From Alcanivorax sp. UBA4485 (GTDB taxonomy: Bacteria; Pseudomonadota; Gammaproteobacteria; Pseudomonadales; Alcanivoracaceae): a stretch of DNA of 7,916 bases. A model generated the notes under the pieces. That model saw nothing but the letters and a program-made list of their open reading frames with translations. It was not told the DNA's origin and did no database searches. Shown here piece after piece: positions 6,101-7,916 of this stretch (positions are counted from its first letter, which is position 1; every line of letters begins with the position of its first letter). Location: contig DGNT01000211.1 of the NCBI GenBank assembly GCA_002389055.1, positions 1 to 7,916 of the forward strand, in the 5' to 3' direction. The translations under genes and the position numbers were made by a program.

Positions 6101-6177
6101 CGGGGTGTAGCGCAGCCTGGTAGCGCGCCTGCTTTGGGAGCAGGATGTCGGGGGTTCGAATCCCTCCACCCCGACCA
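6101..6177 (+). tRNA. tRNA-Pro (anticodon UGG)
   Basis: 77 nt including an encoded CCA (6175-6177). The acceptor stem is CGGGGTG with CACCCCG (6167-6173). The anticodon stem CCTGC/GCAGG closes the loop TTTGGGA, with TGG at 6135-6137. The T-loop is TTCGAAT. The C1-G72 start with an A discriminator is typical of bacterial tRNA-Pro. It is the first gene of a three-tRNA operon. Confidence 0.97.
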
Positions 6178-6204
6178 GTCAAGCGAAGACGTTTTATCGG
6201 TTCA

Positions 6205-6281
6205 GCGCCTGTAGCTCAATTGGATAGAGCAACGGCCTTCTAAGCCGTAGGTTGCAGGTTCGAGCCCTGCCAGGCGCGCCA
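6205..6281 (+). tRNA. tRNA-Arg (anticodon UCU)
   Basis: 77 nt including an encoded CCA (6279-6281). The acceptor stem is GCGCCTG with CAGGCGC (6271-6277), with discriminator G6278. The anticodon stem ACGGC/GCCGT closes the loop CTTCTAA, with TCT at 6239-6241. It reads the AGA and AGG codons, which are rare in GC-rich genomes. It lies 27 nt after tRNA-Pro. Bases 6273-6290 can also form a competing hairpin (listed separately). Confidence 0.97.
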
Positions 6282-6290
6282 AAGCGCGCC
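6273..6290 (+). repeat. Hairpin overlapping the 3' end of tRNA-Arg
   Basis: GGCGCGC (6273-6279) pairs perfectly with GCGCGCC (6284-6290) around a CAAA loop. The left arm includes part of the 3' acceptor strand, the discriminator and the first C of CCA, so this fold excludes a complete mature acceptor stem. Confidence 0.6.
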
Positions 6291-6324
6291 GACAGGCAAT
6301 CAAAGTACCAAACCAGTTTTGCTG

Positions 6325-6400
6325 GTGGCTGTAGCTCAGTTGGTAGAGCCCCGGATTGTGACTCCGGTGGTCGTGGGTTCAAATCCCATCAGCCACCCCA
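6325..6400 (+). tRNA. tRNA-His (anticodon GUG)
   Basis: 76 nt with an encoded CCA (6398-6400). The acceptor stem is GTGGCTG with CAGCCAC (6390-6396). The anticodon stem CCGGA/TCCGG closes the loop TTGTGAC, with GTG at 6358-6360. The discriminator is C6397 and the base just before the stem is G6324, the pair that forms the extra G-1:C73 of tRNA-His, so RNase P should cut one base early and leave 6324. A short hairpin (CCAG 6313-6316 with CTGG 6322-6325) precedes it. It is the last tRNA of the operon. Confidence 0.97.
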
Positions 6401-6408
6401 ACATTGAA

Positions 6409-6439
6409 GCCTCCGGGGGTAATCCCCGGGGGCTTTTTT
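6409..6439 (+). terminator. Rho-independent terminator of the tRNA operon
   Basis: A 10-bp GC-rich stem (6409-6418 with 6424-6433, one T-G pair) closes a 5-nt loop and is followed by six T residues (6434-6439). It starts 8 nt after the CCA of tRNA-His and separates the tRNA operon from tig. Confidence 0.95.
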
Positions 6440-6446
6440 GTATCGG

Positions 6447-6475
6447 TGTTCATGGCGGCGGGCATTGACTATAAT
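6447..6475 (+). promoter_or_regulatory. Probable tig promoter
   Basis: A perfect -10 box TATAAT lies at 6470-6475. The -35 position at 17-nt spacing reads TGTTCA (6447-6452), only three matches to consensus. TTGACT at 6465-6470 overlaps the -10 box and cannot serve as its -35. Start would be near 6482, giving a leader of about 70 nt. Confidence 0.6.
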
Positions 6476-6495
6476 TGCCGCCCTTCAAAGTATGC

Positions 6496-6525
6496 GGTCC
6501 GGGCCGGCAAGGTCGGCCGTGGGCC
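6496..6525 (+). promoter_or_regulatory. Structured leader hairpin upstream of tig
   Basis: GGTCC (6496-6500) pairs with GGGCC (6521-6525, one T-G pair), and GGCCG (6502-6506) pairs with CGGCC (6514-6518), giving ten pairs with a small internal loop. It is followed by AAAAA rather than T residues, so it is not an intrinsic terminator. It ends 25 nt before the ATG. A role in mRNA stability or ribosome access is an inference. The palindrome CTTTATAAAG (6533-6542) lies between it and the start. Confidence 0.45.
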
Positions 6526-6541
6526 AAAAAGTCTTTATAAA

Positions 6542-6545
6542 GAGG
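6542..6545 (+). promoter_or_regulatory. tig ribosome binding site
   Basis: GAGG within AGAGGAAG precedes the ATG at 6551 by 5 nt. It settles the start against the longer open frame from 6404, which would run through the terminator and promoter. Confidence 0.8.
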
Positions 6546-6550
6546 AAGTT

Positions 6551-7861
6551 ATGCAGGTTTCCGTAGAAACGACATCAGGTCTGGAACGGCGTTTGACCGT
6601 GGGTGTGCCCGCGGAAAAAGTGGATTCGGCGGTCGACACCAAGCTGCGCGAGGCCCAGAAAAGCGTCCGCCTGAACGGCTTTCGCCCGGGCAAGGTGCCG
6701 ATGCGGGAAGTGAAGCGTCGCTTCGGTGATGCGGTGCGTAACGAGGTCCTCGCCGATGTCATGCGCGATTCCTTTATCGAAGCGGTTGAGCAGGAATCCC
6801 TGCAGCCGGCCGGCATGCCCGGTTTCGAGGCCACCAAGAACGAGGCGGGCAAGGACCTGGAGTTCGTCGCCACCTTCGAGGTGTACCCGGACGTGGCCCT
6901 GGCGCCGCTGGACAGCGTGGAAGTGGAAAAGCCGGTGGCCGAGATCAGCGACGCCGACGTCGAGCAGATGATCGAGACGCTGCGCGAGCAGCGCTCCGAC
7001 TACGAAACCGTGGAGCGCGCCGCGCAGACCGGCGATCGCGTTAACCTCGACTTCAAAGGTCTGAAGGACGGTGAAGCCTTTGAAGGCGGCGGCGCCGAAG
7101 GCCAGAACCTGGAGCTGGGCTCCGGTCAGATGATCCCCGGTTTCGAGGACGGCATCGTCGGCATGAAGCCCGGTGACGAGAAAGACATCGACGTGACCTT
7201 CCCGGAGGACTACCAGTCCGAAGAGCTGAAAGGCCAGGCGGTGGTATTCCAGATCAAGGTGAACAGCGTCGAAGCCAAGCAGCTGCCGGAAGTGGACGCC
7301 GAGTTCATGAAGGCGTTCGGCGTCGAGGACGGCGACCTGGAGCAGTTCAAGGCGGAAGTGCGCAAGAACATGGAGCGCGAGCTGAAGAACTCGGTGTCCG
7401 GTAAGGTGAAGGAACAGGTCATGGACGGTCTCGCCCAGGCCCACGACTTCGACCTGCCGGAAGCGCTGGTGAAGCAGGAAATCGACCGCATGCGTCAGCA
7501 GATGATGCAGCAGTTCGGTGGCGGCCAGCAGTTCGACGCGTCCATGCTCCCTGAAGAGCTGTTCCGCGAGCAGGCGCAGCGTTCCGCGCGGCTCGGCCTG
7601 GTGGTGCGCGCGATTCTCGAGAAGCACGAAATCAAGCCGGACGCGGATCGCGTCAAGGCGCGGGTGGAAGAGATCGCCTCCCAGTACGAGCAACCGGAAG
7701 AACTGGTTAACTGGGTGTACAGCAACCCGCAGCAGCTGCAGCAGATCGAAGGCGCGGTGCTGGAAGACCAGGTGGTGGATTTCGTGCTGGAATCCGCCAA
7801 GGTGGAAGAGAAGAGCATGTCCTACCAGGACGCGGTGAAGCCGCGCGACCAGCAGGGCTGA
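6551..7861 (+). CDS. tig: Trigger factor (ribosome-associated chaperone and prolyl isomerase)
   Basis: Trigger factor binds the ribosome exit tunnel at protein L23, shelters nascent chains and has an FKBP-type peptidyl-prolyl isomerase domain. The protein has 436 residues (E. coli 432). The ribosome-binding N-terminal domain (about 1-115) carries the signature GFRPGKVP at 43-50, at the same position as GFRKGKVP in E. coli. The isomerase domain spans about 160-245, with GDRVNLDFKG, ELGSGQMIPGFEDGIVGMKPG and TFPEDYQSEELKGQ. The C-terminal arm domain is helical and rich in Gln and Glu (QQMMQQFGGGQQFD at 316-329). The start MQVSVETTSGLERRL is typical. It has its own promoter after the tRNA terminator. 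In many proteobacteria clpP, clpX and lon follow; the window ends 55 nt past the stop, before any such gene. Nothing odd is seen. Confidence 0.98.
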   Translation: MQVSVETTSGLERRLTVGVPAEKVDSAVDTKLREAQKSVRLNGFRPGKVPMREVKRRFGDAVRNEVLADVMRDSFIEAVEQESLQPAGMPGFEATKNEAGKDLEFVATFEVYPDVALAPLDSVEVEKPVAEISDADVEQMIETLREQRSDYETVERAAQTGDRVNLDFKGLKDGEAFEGGGAEGQNLELGSGQMIPGFEDGIVGMKPGDEKDIDVTFPEDYQSEELKGQAVVFQIKVNSVEAKQLPEVDAEFMKAFGVEDGDLEQFKAEVRKNMERELKNSVSGKVKEQVMDGLAQAHDFDLPEALVKQEIDRMRQQMMQQFGGGQQFDASMLPEELFREQAQRSARLGLVVRAILEKHEIKPDADRVKARVEEIASQYEQPEELVNWVYSNPQQLQQIEGAVLEDQVVDFVLESAKVEEKSMSYQDAVKPRDQQG

Positions 7862-7864
7862 TTA

Positions 7865-7879
7865 CAACGCCGAGCGTTG
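7865..7879 (+). repeat. Small hairpin just after tig
   Basis: CAACGC (7865-7870) pairs with GCGTTG (7874-7879) around a CGA loop, 3 nt after the tig stop. It directly precedes a second, stronger hairpin. Confidence 0.55.
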
Positions 7880-7880
7880 C

Positions 7881-7905
7881 CCCGGACCCGTCGCCAGGGT
7901 CCGGG
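7881..7905 (+). repeat. 9-bp hairpin between tig and the expected next gene
   Basis: CCCGGACCC (7881-7889) pairs perfectly with GGGTCCGGG (7897-7905) around a 7-nt loop. No T-run follows, so it is not a classical intrinsic terminator. A partial terminator, an attenuator or an mRNA processing or stability element in a tig-clpP transcript is possible. Confidence 0.6.
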
Positions 7906-7916
7906 CGGAAGACCTC

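Noticed and set aside
6194..6382. A 62-residue - strand frame across tRNA-Arg and tRNA-His
   Set aside because: This is the well-known type of false protein made by reading tRNA genes backwards; the tRNAs fold perfectly on the + strand. The same applies to the N-terminal part of the frame 5559-6182, which crosses tRNA-Pro.
6575..7693. A 372-residue frame antisense to tig
   Set aside because: Leu/His-rich shadow of trigger factor codons with no start signal or family likeness.

Overview
The window looks like chromosomal core sequence from a GC-rich gammaproteobacterium. The proteins and the gene order (glnS, then folD, tRNA genes, tig) recall Pseudomonas and Oceanospirillales-type genomes. 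An Alcanivorax-like host is my best guess, but I cannot confirm it without a search.

Layout on the + strand: a 5'-truncated glnS (2-1588) is followed after only 6 nt by a three-gene efflux cassette. The cassette is a FUSC/AaeB-type inner-membrane transporter (1595-3703), a 70-residue DUF1656/AaeX-type membrane protein with a GTG start (3693-3905), and an HlyD/AaeA-type periplasmic adaptor (3905-4798). The three genes overlap one another and are almost certainly translated in a coupled way. Together they should form an export pump for small, probably aromatic or organic-acid, compounds; no outer-membrane partner or regulator lies in the window. folD (5063-5911) reads on the - strand, convergent to the cassette. 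To its right is a tRNA operon with a near-consensus promoter: Pro(UGG), Arg(UCU), His(GUG), closed by a strong intrinsic terminator. Then comes tig (trigger factor, 6551-7861) with its own promoter and a structured leader. The window ends in two hairpins downstream of tig, where clpP would be expected.

The most notable object is a 264-bp geneless element between the convergent hlyD-type gene and folD (4799-5062). It has perfect 31-bp terminal inverted repeats flanked by CTAG on both sides, and two further nested palindromes fill its interior. This is the architecture of a non-autonomous transposable element (MITE) with a 4-bp target duplication. The TAG stop of the adaptor gene and the TAG stop of folD each lie in one CTAG copy. 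Removing the element and one CTAG gives an ancestral junction in which both convergent genes shared a single CTAG as overlapping stop codons. Insertion with duplication of that site would have separated the genes while leaving both proteins intact.

The genes are otherwise ordinary housekeeping and efflux genes. Smaller points of interest are the efflux cassette sitting where Pseudomonas aeruginosa has cysS, a divergent FolD signature (GCATP in place of PCTP), and an alternative hairpin that could compete with the tRNA-Arg acceptor stem in the precursor.
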